IMG/VR virus record: IMGVR_UViG_3300030117_006961
Location: 1-32,062 of that record
Strand: one strand, 5' to 3'
Length of the DNA stretch: 32,062 bases
Source of the DNA: a virus
In this document: positions 18,704 through 24,794 of the stretch, piece after piece
How the letters are laid out: the number at the start of each line of letters is the position of its first letter
How positions within the stretch are numbered: position 1 is the stretch's first letter
Made by a program: the position numbers and the translations under genes
Notes under the pieces: model-generated
What the model saw: only the letters and a program-made list of their open reading frames with translations
Told to the model about the DNA's origin: nothing
Database searches by the model: none

Positions 18704-18955
18704 AGATGTAAGACACTCTCCTTAGGCTATATTAACGCTACTACATCCGGCGCCCATGTTTCGGGTGTATAGGGGGTCTGCATAGGAAATTCGTGATCAA
18801 AAAGTGGCACACTAGTGGCACAAGGTCGTAACATTCTTCTGGCATTTAAATCTATGCCTGGATTACAGAGCCAACGACCGCCGGACTATAAAGCCATTTC
18901 AAAAAACAAAGACTCACGCGCGTAGCAATCGCAACACAGAGCCTTTTATATATAT
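18704..18955. other. Non-coding gap upstream of the large terminase gene
   Basis: No convincing gene is visible in these 252 bases. They contain a pair of GTGGCACA repeats (18804-18823), a GGTCGT...ACGACC inverted repeat about 45 bases apart, and inside it GGCAT...ATGCC. The AAGGAGAG Shine-Dalgarno of terL lies at about 18717-18724. A structured, repeat-bearing gap next to the terminase genes is a reasonable place for a packaging or cleavage site, but this is inference. Confidence 0.4.
18804..18823 (+). repeat. Direct repeat pair GTGGCACAC / GTGGCACAA, 11-bp period
   Basis: Two copies of the nonamer GTGGCACAM begin at 18804 and 18815. The same element, with the same 10-11 bp phasing and same orientation, flanks the attP core at 28521-28551 and 28770-28790. 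That makes it a likely binding site for the integrase arm-binding domain or another phage protein, here far from attP. Confidence 0.6.
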
Positions 18956-19174
18956 CTACTTCTTCGATCTGTTCCTACTCTTACCCATCACACTAAGATT
19001 ACTTAGCTTATTATTCTTAGGGTTCCCATCGCTATGGTCTACGTCTTTACCATCTCCAAGTTTAACTCTACCCAGCTTAGATAGCTTACGTCTAGCACTG
19101 TTCCTGGAAGATCTATTCTGTATCTGATCAGGCTTAGAGTGATACTCTCTATATTCCTTTTTATAATCTCTCAA
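18956..19174 (-). CDS. Small HNH endonuclease-like protein
   Basis: This 72-residue protein ends in a compact HNH-type motif: GDGKDVDHSDGNPKNNKLSNL, with D46-H47, N51 and N55 in the usual order, followed by SRNRSKK. The N-terminal half is basic, with RNSARRKLSKLG. The best start is a TTG at 19174 overlapping the stop of the upstream small ORF (TTGA), suggesting coupled translation. HNH proteins encoded beside terminase genes assist the terminase in cutting DNA in several phages; that role here is inferred. Confidence 0.65.
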   Translation of the reverse strand: MRDYKKEYREYHSKPDQIQNRSSRNSARRKLSKLGRVKLGDGKDVDHSDGNPKNNKLSNLSVMGKSRNRSKK

Positions 19175-19302
19175 CTACCAAGACCATTCTTTACATTTAG
19201 CCAATGATCTAGCCAATGAAAGAAAGACAAAGGCTTTGGTGCTTGTTTAACTGTTGTCTTATTTGTTTGGTACATTTTTTCTACACCTTTATTTTTTGTC
19301 AT
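19171..19302 (-). CDS. Small unknown protein (43 aa)
   Basis: An ATG at 19302 opens 43 codons: basic N-terminus MTKNKGVEKM, then KPLSFFHWLDHWLNVKN, ending GLGS. The start overlaps the preceding gene by 14 bases and the stop overlaps the TTG of the HNH gene. It fills a gap of more than 100 bases in an otherwise tightly packed series, which is the main support. The aromatic FFHWLDHWL patch suggests a short amphipathic helix. No family is recognised. Confidence 0.45.
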   Translation of the reverse strand: MTKNKGVEKMYQTNKTTVKQAPKPLSFFHWLDHWLNVKNGLGS

Positions 19303-19522
19303 GTTTATGCTTTCCCATTATTGATCGTTGTTTAGCAAATGCTGTAGCAGATGGAAGATCTCCATGAACAGCTATTGGTTTAATTTGATTGTTACTATAA
19401 AGTTTTTTTAGATTACTTTCTGATAATGTTACGCCAGCTACTTTGCTTTTAAATGTGTACCATTTATCTTTAATCTGAATAGTTTTAGAAAATTCATGAC
19501 CCACTAGCTGTAACTTCTCCAT
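19289..19522 (-). CDS. Small unknown protein after the small terminase
   Basis: This 77-residue product overlaps the end of the small terminase gene by 29 bases. It contains KDKWYTFKSKVAGVTLSESNLKKLYSN, suggesting a small alpha/beta domain, and ends in a His/Lys-rich tail (GKHKHDKK). I recognise no family. Its place in the packaging gene cluster and its overlaps suggest co-expression with the terminase genes. Confidence 0.5.
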   Translation of the reverse strand: MEKLQLVGHEFSKTIQIKDKWYTFKSKVAGVTLSESNLKKLYSNNQIKPIAVHGDLPSATAFAKQRSIMGKHKHDKK

Positions 19523-19925
19523 TAGCCCAGGTTAAAACTATACTTCCATTATTTGTATTCGCGTCTTCTTTCTTATCTCTTAAACCATAAGGCTGTATCC
19601 TGGCAAAAGTCCATTTAAGCGTATCAATTTCTAATCGCCGTCTTTGCACTTCAGCATTTAATATTCTGCTATCGACTTCTTCCCCTTCGGGAAGTGGTGA
19701 TGTAGCAAGATCATTGATATGATCACTATAGTATTCTGCTTGTAATATCCGCCCTCTTCTATACATTTCCCACATCTCTTCATCTTGCTGAACTTTACGA
19801 ATGACGGAGCGATAATCAGGCATAGCTGTATCTTTGCAAATCTTAATCAAACTATCACCAACCGCCAAGCGATCACAAATGTCTTTTAATAATGTTTTCG
19901 TTACTTTTATATTTGGCATAATCAT
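19494..19925 (-). CDS. terS: Terminase small subunit-like protein
   Basis: The 143-residue product has an N-terminal helix-turn-helix-like segment (LLKDICDRLAVGDSLIKICKDTAMPDYRSVIRKVQQD), a central RRGRILQAEYYSDHI helix, and then the typical RILNAEVQRRRLEIDTLKWTFARIQPYGLRDKK, as in small terminases that recognise the phage DNA and recruit the large subunit. Two start codons are possible, ATG at 19925 or 19919; neither has a Shine-Dalgarno directly upstream. The first abuts the T-run of a strong hairpin at 19926-19966, so expression may be controlled there. Confidence 0.75.
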   Translation of the reverse strand: MIMPNIKVTKTLLKDICDRLAVGDSLIKICKDTAMPDYRSVIRKVQQDEEMWEMYRRGRILQAEYYSDHINDLATSPLPEGEEVDSRILNAEVQRRRLEIDTLKWTFARIQPYGLRDKKEDANTNNGSIVLTWANGEVTASGS

Positions 19926-19966
19926 AAAAAAATACAGACTACAGCAATCCTATAAACTGTAGTCTG
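19926..19966 (-). terminator. Intrinsic terminator directly before the small terminase gene
   Basis: On the minus strand a perfect 10-bp stem (CAGACTACAG / CTGTAGTCTG, 12-base loop) is followed by TA and seven T residues, then at once by the ATG of the small terminase. It separates the early leftward genes (Cro to DUF6362-like) from the packaging and structural genes, so late expression probably needs antitermination or a separate promoter. The loop contains an AGGA that could serve as a ribosome-binding site. Confidence 0.75.
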
Positions 19967-20007
19967 CATAAAAGTTAAATTTGAGGAGGAAAAAACATTG
20001 TCTATAC

Positions 20008-20017
20008 CTATATATAG
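20008..20017. repeat. Third copy of palindrome CTATATATAG
   Basis: Same decamer as at 3454-3463 and 3470-3479. It lies in the 137-base gap between the DUF6362-like gene and the small terminase, 42 bases before the terminator stem in the leftward direction. Apart from this site and the terminator the gap shows no gene on the minus strand. Confidence 0.4.
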
Positions 20018-20062
20018 TCAATGTTAAAGAAATAGTACGCCATTTCATGACATTCGGCAAAA

Positions 20063-20467
20063 TTATTTTTGCAAGTAATACAATTTTAATAACGCCTCAT
20101 CAAACTGTCTTTTGATTATCCTGGGATCTTTATAACCGAGCATTTTACTAACCTTAGTCCATTGCGCTCCGCGTTGTCGATAAGCAGCAGAATAAGCTAT
20201 GCCCCAAACAATCTTTCTTTCTTTAACATCAAGTAGCGTTGCTAAATCTAATGCCAGGTCATAGCGGCTAATCTGCTCTGGTGTTGCTTTTGTTATTGTA
20301 GTGCCAGCTTGTGTCCAGCCATAACTATGCCAATCTTTAGGGTAATCGACCCATGTCGATAGCTTTTGCTTTTTAATAGCTGGTGGTAGCTTTCTATTTG
20401 TTTCAGCTGCCTCAAAGAACAAATCTAAAAGTTCATTAACTTTTAATTTTTTCGATACTTGTAACAA
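20063..20467 (-). CDS. DUF6362-like protein, possible late regulator
   Basis: This 134-residue protein matches the pattern I associate with DUF6362: STWVDYPKDWHSYGW, then ATPEQISRYDLALDLATLLDVKERKIVWGIAYSAA, then QWTKVSKMLGYKDPRIIKRQFDEALLKL. The last part looks like a helix-turn-helix. Such proteins sit just before terminase genes in several alphaproteobacterial phages. The start is a TTG at 20467 that overlaps the upstream gene by 32 bases; no ATG is available nearby. A DNA-binding role, perhaps in late transcription, is inference. Confidence 0.55.
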   Translation of the reverse strand: MLQVSKKLKVNELLDLFFEAAETNRKLPPAIKKQKLSTWVDYPKDWHSYGWTQAGTTITKATPEQISRYDLALDLATLLDVKERKIVWGIAYSAAYRQRGAQWTKVSKMLGYKDPRIIKRQFDEALLKLYYLQK

Positions 20468-20777
20468 TCTTTTCTCTTTCTGTAAGCGATGCTTGAGATA
20501 AGGCCTTCATAAAGTTGGAATAGTCGTGAACAGACAAGAACGGTCTGACCTTTTTTAGAGCCTTTGATAAACGCCAATCATCCGGATGGTTACGGCGATG
20601 ATCCTTGCCCATTTTGTAGGGAACGCTGGTCGATTTTAAAGCGCGCGTTAATCCCTCTCTATACTGTATAGATGTATAGCTAGCTTTATTTTTACTATGT
20701 AGGGATTCTTTATTCTGTATAGCTTGCTGTATAGCTAGCTTTAAGTTTGTAGAAATAATTTTAATTCTGTCATTCAT
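20436..20777 (-). CDS. Unknown protein, basic
   Basis: The 113-residue product is basic and helical, with an N-terminal KIISTNLKLAIQQAIQNKE segment and a C-terminal RKALKK...HDYSNFMKALSQASLTEREKIV region. The start overlaps the upstream stop as ATGA. The DNA for its first 40 codons contains an imperfect direct repeat (20659-20743). I recognise no family. Its position between a zinc-ribbon protein and a DUF6362-like protein suggests an early regulatory or DNA-binding role, which is unproven. Confidence 0.5.
   Translation of the reverse strand: MNDRIKIISTNLKLAIQQAIQNKESLHSKNKASYTSIQYREGLTRALKSTSVPYKMGKDHRRNHPDDWRLSKALKKVRPFLSVHDYSNFMKALSQASLTEREKIVTSIEKIKS
20659..20743 (-). repeat. Imperfect direct repeat inside a coding region
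   Basis: On the minus strand two copies of TAAAGCTAGCTATACA followed by CTATACAG begin at about 20743 and 20689. The two copies are in different reading frames of the overlapping gene, so the repetition is at DNA or RNA level and not a protein repeat. It may be a binding site or a nut-like element. Confidence 0.45.
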
Positions 20778-21085
20778 TTTTTGTCAACACCTAATTCTCT
20801 TAAGGTAAAACTGGAGTCAGTCACTTCGCTCCAAATATCTTGTAAACCCATGGGATTTTCGGTTCGTTTTTTTATATATTTTGGCAAGAAAGTTTTTGGT
20901 TTAACAATTTTCTTTTCATCTCTGTTTTGTAATTTATTCTCACGCCGAACTGATTCGTCAGAATAAATTTCCCTGGTAAAAAAAACAGCAGGACATTTTA
21001 AACATCTCCGGCGGCGCCTAATCTCAATACCATCTTCCCTACTGTCCAGGACTTTTGTTTTGCCTTTGCATTGTTTACATCTCAT
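20774..21085 (-). CDS. NrdR-like zinc-ribbon protein without ATP cone
   Basis: From the ATG at 21085 the protein begins MRCKQCKGKTKVLDSR, then IRRRRRCLKCPAVFFTRE. The four cysteines C3, C6, C28 and C31 and the D-S-R...RRRR-C pattern closely match the zinc ribbon of the ribonucleotide reductase regulator NrdR. The ATP-cone domain that follows in true NrdR is replaced by about 60 polar residues, so nucleotide sensing is unlikely. It is probably a small DNA-binding regulator. The start overlaps the upstream gene as ATGA. The alternative GTG at 21094 adds three residues and seems less likely. Confidence 0.65.
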   Translation of the reverse strand: MRCKQCKGKTKVLDSREDGIEIRRRRRCLKCPAVFFTREIYSDESVRRENKLQNRDEKKIVKPKTFLPKYIKKRTENPMGLQDIWSEVTDSSFTLRELGVDKK

Positions 21086-21909
21086 ACGCCACACATCCCT
21101 TCACATTCATCCAGAAAGTTTAATTGCCCTCTATCTTCGGCTGTCGATAAGTCAGCATCTTTTAAAGGAACTCTTGATTCATGAACAAATTGCTCTTTGC
21201 CATGAAAATCTATTCTTAACTTTTCATCAATTTGAATGGCTTTTTCCCAACCCTTTTTGTCATTATCTTTTAAATAACGCCACTCATCATTTCTTTTAAA
21301 AGGGCAATACACACAAGCCGATCTGGGTAACGATCTGTTTTTAAAATAATTATTAAAAAAAATTTTACAGTCATTTCTGTTCATCCCTTGTTCAATTAAA
21401 GGATATCTATTTTCTATATATTTTATGTTGCTAAATTTAACCCTTTGTAATTCATCTGTTGAAATACCTATCCATTGTTCCACCATGATGCCTTTTGAAA
21501 CCTTTTGTCTTTTTTTAACATTTAATAAATCTCTAATTTTATTTTTGATAGGTTCAATTTTATAGGCTCTTGTACAATGCCTTAATGACATTCTATACTC
21601 TTTTGAGTGTAATGGAGCCATTACTCCATTTTTTGTATCTTTATTTGACAAAGCCACAAGGGCATCGCTTAAAGGTTTTCCATTTTTTGAAACTGTAAAT
21701 ATTTTAAAAGGTAATACTTTTTTTAACCAATCTAAATGTGTGTAAACTTCATCTGGCTCATCCATTGTATCAGCAAAGATTGCACAATCAGGCATGGGTG
21801 TTATTTTACCCATACCAGCCATTAGTGCCATAACAGACGATTGAACCCCAGCACCTAAACTAATAACCCTTAGATCAGCACCAGGTATCTGTTTACTAAA
21901 ACTTATCAT
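21082..21909 (-). CDS. PAPS-reductase-like PP-loop enzyme
   Basis: The 275-residue product has a PP-loop-type motif VISLGAGVQSSVMALMA (about residues 15-31), then CAIFADTMDEPDEVYTHLDWL, which is the phage branch of the phosphoadenosine phosphosulfate reductase-like family. Later it has RHCTRAYKIEPIKNKIR (about residue 110), SACVYCPFKRNDEWRYL (about 198-214) and CEGMC near the end; the cysteines could bind an Fe-S cluster or a metal. Related enzymes activate a substrate with ATP for sulfur transfer (for example DndC-like and TtcA-like). The substrate here is unknown. It starts one base after the VRR-NUC gene, so it belongs to the early leftward operon. Confidence 0.75.
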   Translation of the reverse strand: MISFSKQIPGADLRVISLGAGVQSSVMALMAGMGKITPMPDCAIFADTMDEPDEVYTHLDWLKKVLPFKIFTVSKNGKPLSDALVALSNKDTKNGVMAPLHSKEYRMSLRHCTRAYKIEPIKNKIRDLLNVKKRQKVSKGIMVEQWIGISTDELQRVKFSNIKYIENRYPLIEQGMNRNDCKIFFNNYFKNRSLPRSACVYCPFKRNDEWRYLKDNDKKGWEKAIQIDEKLRIDFHGKEQFVHESRVPLKDADLSTAEDRGQLNFLDECEGMCGV

Positions 21910-22341
21910 TTAAGCACCAACCATCCTTCCCCACTTTTCAATGCCAGAACGGTTGCCATTATCGCGTAGCGTTATTAACTCATTTAAAAAGAATATAATT
22001 GTATCTAATTTGTTAGCTGTCAGAACATGACAACCAATATTTTTTAACTGCTCTTGAACGCTCTCCTGGAATGGCGATAGCTTTCCTTTGCCGGTTGGCG
22101 ATTTTAATTCAATGAATATTGGCTTAAATGTCTTATTGTGAAAATGTTTGCCTGGAACATAAATCTCTAAATCACACCATCCCGCTTTCATGCCCAGCTT
22201 TTTTAATTTCATTTTAAAACTTACATGACGTTTACCCTCATTCGGTGAATGATGATAGAGAGATCCATTAGGTAAAGCGTTGTCCAGCCAATTTACAACC
22301 AGCTGCTGAAACTCTTCTTCAATCATTGCGGTAAAAATCAT
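21910..22341 (-). CDS. VRR-NUC-type nuclease
   Basis: The 143-residue protein has the VRR-NUC pattern of the PD-(D/E)XK fold: HHSPNEGKR (residues 30-38), KLGMKAGWCDLEIYVPG with D57, then PIFIELKSPTGKGKLSPFQ with E78 and K80. These residues coordinate metal and cut DNA; relatives act on branched DNA such as Holliday junctions. It follows the Cro-like gene with a small overlap, so it is expressed early. An internal ATG at 22326 is a possible alternative start. Confidence 0.8.
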   Translation of the reverse strand: MIFTAMIEEEFQQLVVNWLDNALPNGSLYHHSPNEGKRHVSFKMKLKKLGMKAGWCDLEIYVPGKHFHNKTFKPIFIELKSPTGKGKLSPFQESVQEQLKNIGCHVLTANKLDTIIFFLNELITLRDNGNRSGIEKWGRMVGA

Positions 22342-22528
22342 TAGGCTGAACCGCGCCCATCGTTATGTTTTGTATCACAAGCATAAACTTTTTATTGGGA
22401 ATCATTCGATCTTTGTGATTCGTAGGTAGACACCAACGCCTTGCTACAGTGGCGTGTCTTGCACCACATATTGTGGCAAGCCTCTCAAAACTCAGCTTAT
22501 GTTGTGTTCGATATTCATTTAATGTCAT
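22319..22528 (-). CDS. Cro-like helix-turn-helix regulator
   Basis: From ATG 22528 the 69-residue product reads MTLNEYRTQHKLSFERLATICGARHATVARRW, a compact helix-turn-helix (about residues 12-32), then a short C-terminus ending PNDFYRND. It is transcribed away from the repressor across a 100-base shared control region, as in lambda cro. An upstream ATG at 22543 lies inside the operator dyad at 22540-22568, so I prefer 22528. It is the first gene of the leftward series that leads to the terminase and virion genes. Confidence 0.7.
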   Translation of the reverse strand: MTLNEYRTQHKLSFERLATICGARHATVARRWCLPTNHKDRMIPNKKFMLVIQNITMGAVQPNDFYRND

Positions 22529-22539
22529 AACAATTTGTA

Positions 22540-22568
22540 ACATTATTGACAGTAGATAGTCAAAATGT
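22540..22568. promoter_or_regulatory. Operator dyad in the repressor/Cro control region
   Basis: TTGAC...GTCAA (22546-22563, eight-base spacer) is extended outward by ACATT...AATGT. It contains the 11-mer TTGACAGTAGA, which recurs at 23355-23365, with close variants at 23287-23309 and 28495-28505. It is probably bound by the repressor or the Cro-like protein. Confidence 0.65.
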
Positions 22569-22574
22569 TAATTA
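22546..22574 (+). promoter_or_regulatory. Candidate repressor promoter
   Basis: TTGACA (22546-22551) is a perfect -35 box. After 17 bases comes TAATTA (22569-22574) as a possible -10 box. The operator dyad overlaps it, which would allow autoregulation. Predicted only. Confidence 0.4.
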
Positions 22575-22631
22575 TCTAATTTCATAATTGTCAGAAAATG
22601 TCATTAGTATTTAAAGGAAGGGAGAAGTATA

Positions 22632-23285
22632 ATGATCGACATGGCTTTTAAAAGTAATTTAGATAAATACATACAACAGTCAGGCTACACAAAAGAAGAA
22701 GTAGCAAGACGTAAAGGGATAGCACCTGAATCTTTGTCCAGGCATATTAGCGGAAGATCAAAGTTTTCTGTGCAAGACGCTATTGAGTACGCTAATATTT
22801 TAGGCACAAGACCAGAGCAAATATTATTTGATCATAAACAAATTAAAGTTTTTGGTTTTAACAATATGATTAAAATTCGGGTTCTCGATAATTCAGAAAG
22901 ACAATGCTATTTGACTTCCCCTTTTCCTTATAAGCCCTCAGTCCAGGTCATTGTAAATGAAGATTGCGATGATAGTTCTTTTAACGACCATATCATTTAT
23001 GTTGATACAAAGTATATGGAATATAGTCGTATCCAGCAGCAGTGTTATGGGGCGATATGTGTTATTAAATGCAGCAATAACATAGTAAGCGTTAAAAAAA
23101 TTTACCCAAACCCACCATCAACAAATGAGATTAATGGACAAAGACAATCCTTTACTTGTGTTCCTCATTTTTCTGTGCAAGGTGGGCAAGTTCAAACCGA
23201 TGTAGTGTTGCAATATGCAATGCCAATTTTATCAGTGACCTTTCGCCCTGATCTTATCGGTTTAGAATTTAGCTGGCGTTCATAA
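22632..23285 (+). CDS. CI-like lysogeny repressor with degenerate S24-type C-terminus
   Basis: The 217-residue product has an N-terminal XRE-type helix-turn-helix (about residues 8-60: SGYTKEEVARRKGIAPESLSRHISGR), then a C-terminal beta-rich domain with CYGAICVIKC and VSVKKIYPNP at the place of the S24 peptidase fold of LexA/CI proteins. The Gly-Asp-x-Met motif that surrounds the catalytic Ser in self-cleaving repressors is not visible. Induction by RecA-stimulated cleavage is therefore doubtful. GGGAG seven bases before the ATG is a good ribosome-binding site. It is divergent from the Cro-like gene and precedes the recombination operon. Confidence 0.75.
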   Translation: MIDMAFKSNLDKYIQQSGYTKEEVARRKGIAPESLSRHISGRSKFSVQDAIEYANILGTRPEQILFDHKQIKVFGFNNMIKIRVLDNSERQCYLTSPFPYKPSVQVIVNEDCDDSSFNDHIIYVDTKYMEYSRIQQQCYGAICVIKCSNNIVSVKKIYPNPPSTNEINGQRQSFTCVPHFSVQGGQVQTDVVLQYAMPILSVTFRPDLIGLEFSWRS

Positions 23286-23286
23286 G

Positions 23287-23309
23287 TTAACAGTAAAATT
23301 GACAGTTAA
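23287..23309 (+). promoter_or_regulatory. Tandem operator-like half sites after the repressor gene
   Basis: TTAACAGTAAA (23287-23297) and TTGACAGTTAA (23299-23309) lie head to tail with a 12-bp period. The first is identical to the minus-strand site before the integrase gene (28495-28505). Confidence 0.5.
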
Positions 23310-23352
23310 ATAACATCAATTTGATACCTAATTGATTTTTTATTAATCTTTT

Positions 23353-23373
23353 ACTTGACAGTAGACGTCAAGT
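23353..23373. promoter_or_regulatory. Perfect operator dyad before the recombination operon
   Basis: ACTTGAC and GTCAAGT form a perfect 7-bp dyad around a seven-base spacer. It contains the same TTGACAGTAGA as the switch operator. The TTGACA could also be a -35 box, with TACTCT (23379-23384) as a weak -10 box, so bound repressor would block the recombination genes. Confidence 0.6.
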
Positions 23374-23407
23374 GGAATTACTCTAAAATTTCAAAATTGT
23401 TAGAAAG

Positions 23408-24337
23408 ATGTATATGACCTCGATACCAACTGTTCCCACCTGGGCGGCAAATAAACACTATTATTGGCATTCTAATCCCGAATCACGACCGATCTGTCAG
23501 GTCTACTTTGATAAGTGTTTTATAAGACCTAAAAAAGATCATGCCTGGGAAATTATAAAATCTAATAATAAGTCTGATGCCGCTGCTTTAGCGTATGAGA
23601 CAATTAATTTTTATAGAGATGATAACGCTAATATGATGGCGGGTAGATCTGTCCAGGAAATGTGCAATAAATTATTATTGGAAAACGAATCGGAGCAAAG
23701 TGTAATATCTTTTGGCTCCGATTTTTTTGAGAACTATCATCCCCGCAATTGGGATAATGGGAAAGATATTGATAAGCATCAAATTAATATTGCCGAATTT
23801 GTTGATGTATATAAATCAGCAAGTAATGGCATTAAAGAGGCAGCCAACCAGCTGCGCATCAATCGACTTGAGGGTGAGGAAAACTTAATGTTTAAAATGC
23901 CAGGACTAAATCTCCCTTATAATGGCATTCCTGATTTTAATGGATCGATAGAATTAAAAACCAAATGGTCTTCTATCAGTTCAAAAGCAAAATCCGGCAA
24001 AACAACTGCAAGTTTACCTAGCAAACCATTATATTCTCATGTTTGCCAAGTAGCGGGTTATTGGTTTGAAAAAAAACGCCCTCAAGCGATTGTATACGCC
24101 AATAAAAATGATTTTAGGATATTTACTGACCAAAATTGCGAACTTCTTACAGAAGAGGCTCTAAACGGCGTTATTCGTTATATGACCGGTCAGTTGCTAA
24201 TTCGCGAGAACCAACTTAAAGCAGCAAAGGATGTTCAGTCATTATTACGAATTATTACCCCGCAATTCAATCATATGTGGGCTTGGGATTATCAACCAGA
24301 AGTTTTACGAGAGGCAAAGCAATTATGGGGGTTTTAA
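23408..24337 (+). CDS. RecB/lambda-type 5'-3' exonuclease (YqaJ-like)
   Basis: The 309-residue product looks like the exonuclease of a phage recombination pair. It has MAGRSVQEMCNKLL (about residues 77-90), corresponding to the first conserved helix, then PYNGIPDFNGSIELKTKW (about 170-187) with the metal-binding Asp and the E-x-K of the PD-(D/E)XK fold, and HVCQVAGYWFEKK, the usual Gln-x-x-x-Tyr motif. It would resect DNA ends to give single strands for the ERF-like protein encoded downstream. It is the first gene of the rightward operon behind the operator dyad. A second ATG (23414) is possible. Confidence 0.75.
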   Translation: MYMTSIPTVPTWAANKHYYWHSNPESRPICQVYFDKCFIRPKKDHAWEIIKSNNKSDAAALAYETINFYRDDNANMMAGRSVQEMCNKLLLENESEQSVISFGSDFFENYHPRNWDNGKDIDKHQINIAEFVDVYKSASNGIKEAANQLRINRLEGEENLMFKMPGLNLPYNGIPDFNGSIELKTKWSSISSKAKSGKTTASLPSKPLYSHVCQVAGYWFEKKRPQAIVYANKNDFRIFTDQNCELLTEEALNGVIRYMTGQLLIRENQLKAAKDVQSLLRIITPQFNHMWAWDYQPEVLREAKQLWGF

Positions 24338-24339
24338 CC

Positions 24340-24477
24340 ATGGAGAAAAAAGAAAATACAAAAGAGGAAAATTTAGAAAAAACAAAAAAGAAAATTTTAG
24401 AACTTATGGCAAAACTCAGTGATGAGGATTTAGCACTTATGATGGAAATTTTACAAAATTGGAGGATTTTAAAATGA
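24340..24477 (+). CDS. Small coiled-coil protein (45 aa)
   Basis: The ATG at 24340 lies two bases after the exonuclease stop. The 45 residues are almost all charged or helix-forming (MEKKENTKEENLEKTKKKI, then LMAKLSDEDLALMMEIL). A longer reading from 24277 would overlap the exonuclease gene and is less likely. It may be a small partner of the recombination proteins; the function is unknown. Confidence 0.5.
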   Translation: MEKKENTKEENLEKTKKKILELMAKLSDEDLALMMEILQNWRILK

Positions 24478-24794
24478 ACAATATGTTTGCCCAAATGAAT
24501 ACACCTATAAATATGCGCGATGCAAAATTTCGTTTGTTTCACGAAAAATATCCAGAGGTTTACGACCTTTGGGATAATTTTACAAAAGAGGCAATTATTA
24601 AAGGTGCAAAAAGTATGGGGAGCCAAATGATATTTGAGCGTATTCGATGGGAGACAAAACTTAATATGAAGACTAATGAGGCTTTTAAATTAAATGATCA
24701 CCTGGTTCCCTACTATGCCAGGTTATGGATGGAAAAAAATCCAGACTATCCAAAATTTTTTAATACAAGAAAGGTAGAGGGTCAAAATGATTGA
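24474..24794 (+). CDS. Unknown protein in the recombination operon
   Basis: The ATG at 24474 is preceded by GGAGG with good spacing and gives 106 residues. It contains KFRLFHEKYPEVYDLWDNF, MIFERIRWETKLN and LNDHLVPYYARLWMEKNPDYPKFFNTR. I recognise this as a pattern that recurs in phage recombination or early regions, but know no function. The stop overlaps the next start by eight bases, so it is likely coupled with the ERF-like gene. Confidence 0.6.
   Translation: MNNMFAQMNTPINMRDAKFRLFHEKYPEVYDLWDNFTKEAIIKGAKSMGSQMIFERIRWETKLNMKTNEAFKLNDHLVPYYARLWMEKNPDYPKFFNTRKVEGQND

Noticed and set aside
18722-18757. Eleven-codon leader-like ORF (MGAGCSSVNIA) ending in TAAGGAG before terL
   Set aside because: No ribosome-binding site of its own and too short to judge. 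The stop overlapping the terL Shine-Dalgarno is suggestive but could be chance.
22040-22341. The VRR-NUC, PP-loop and zinc-ribbon genes as a DNA phosphorothioation (Dnd) system
   Set aside because: Only the PP-loop protein is distantly DndC-like. No DndA, DndD, DndE or cysteine desulfurase gene is visible nearby.
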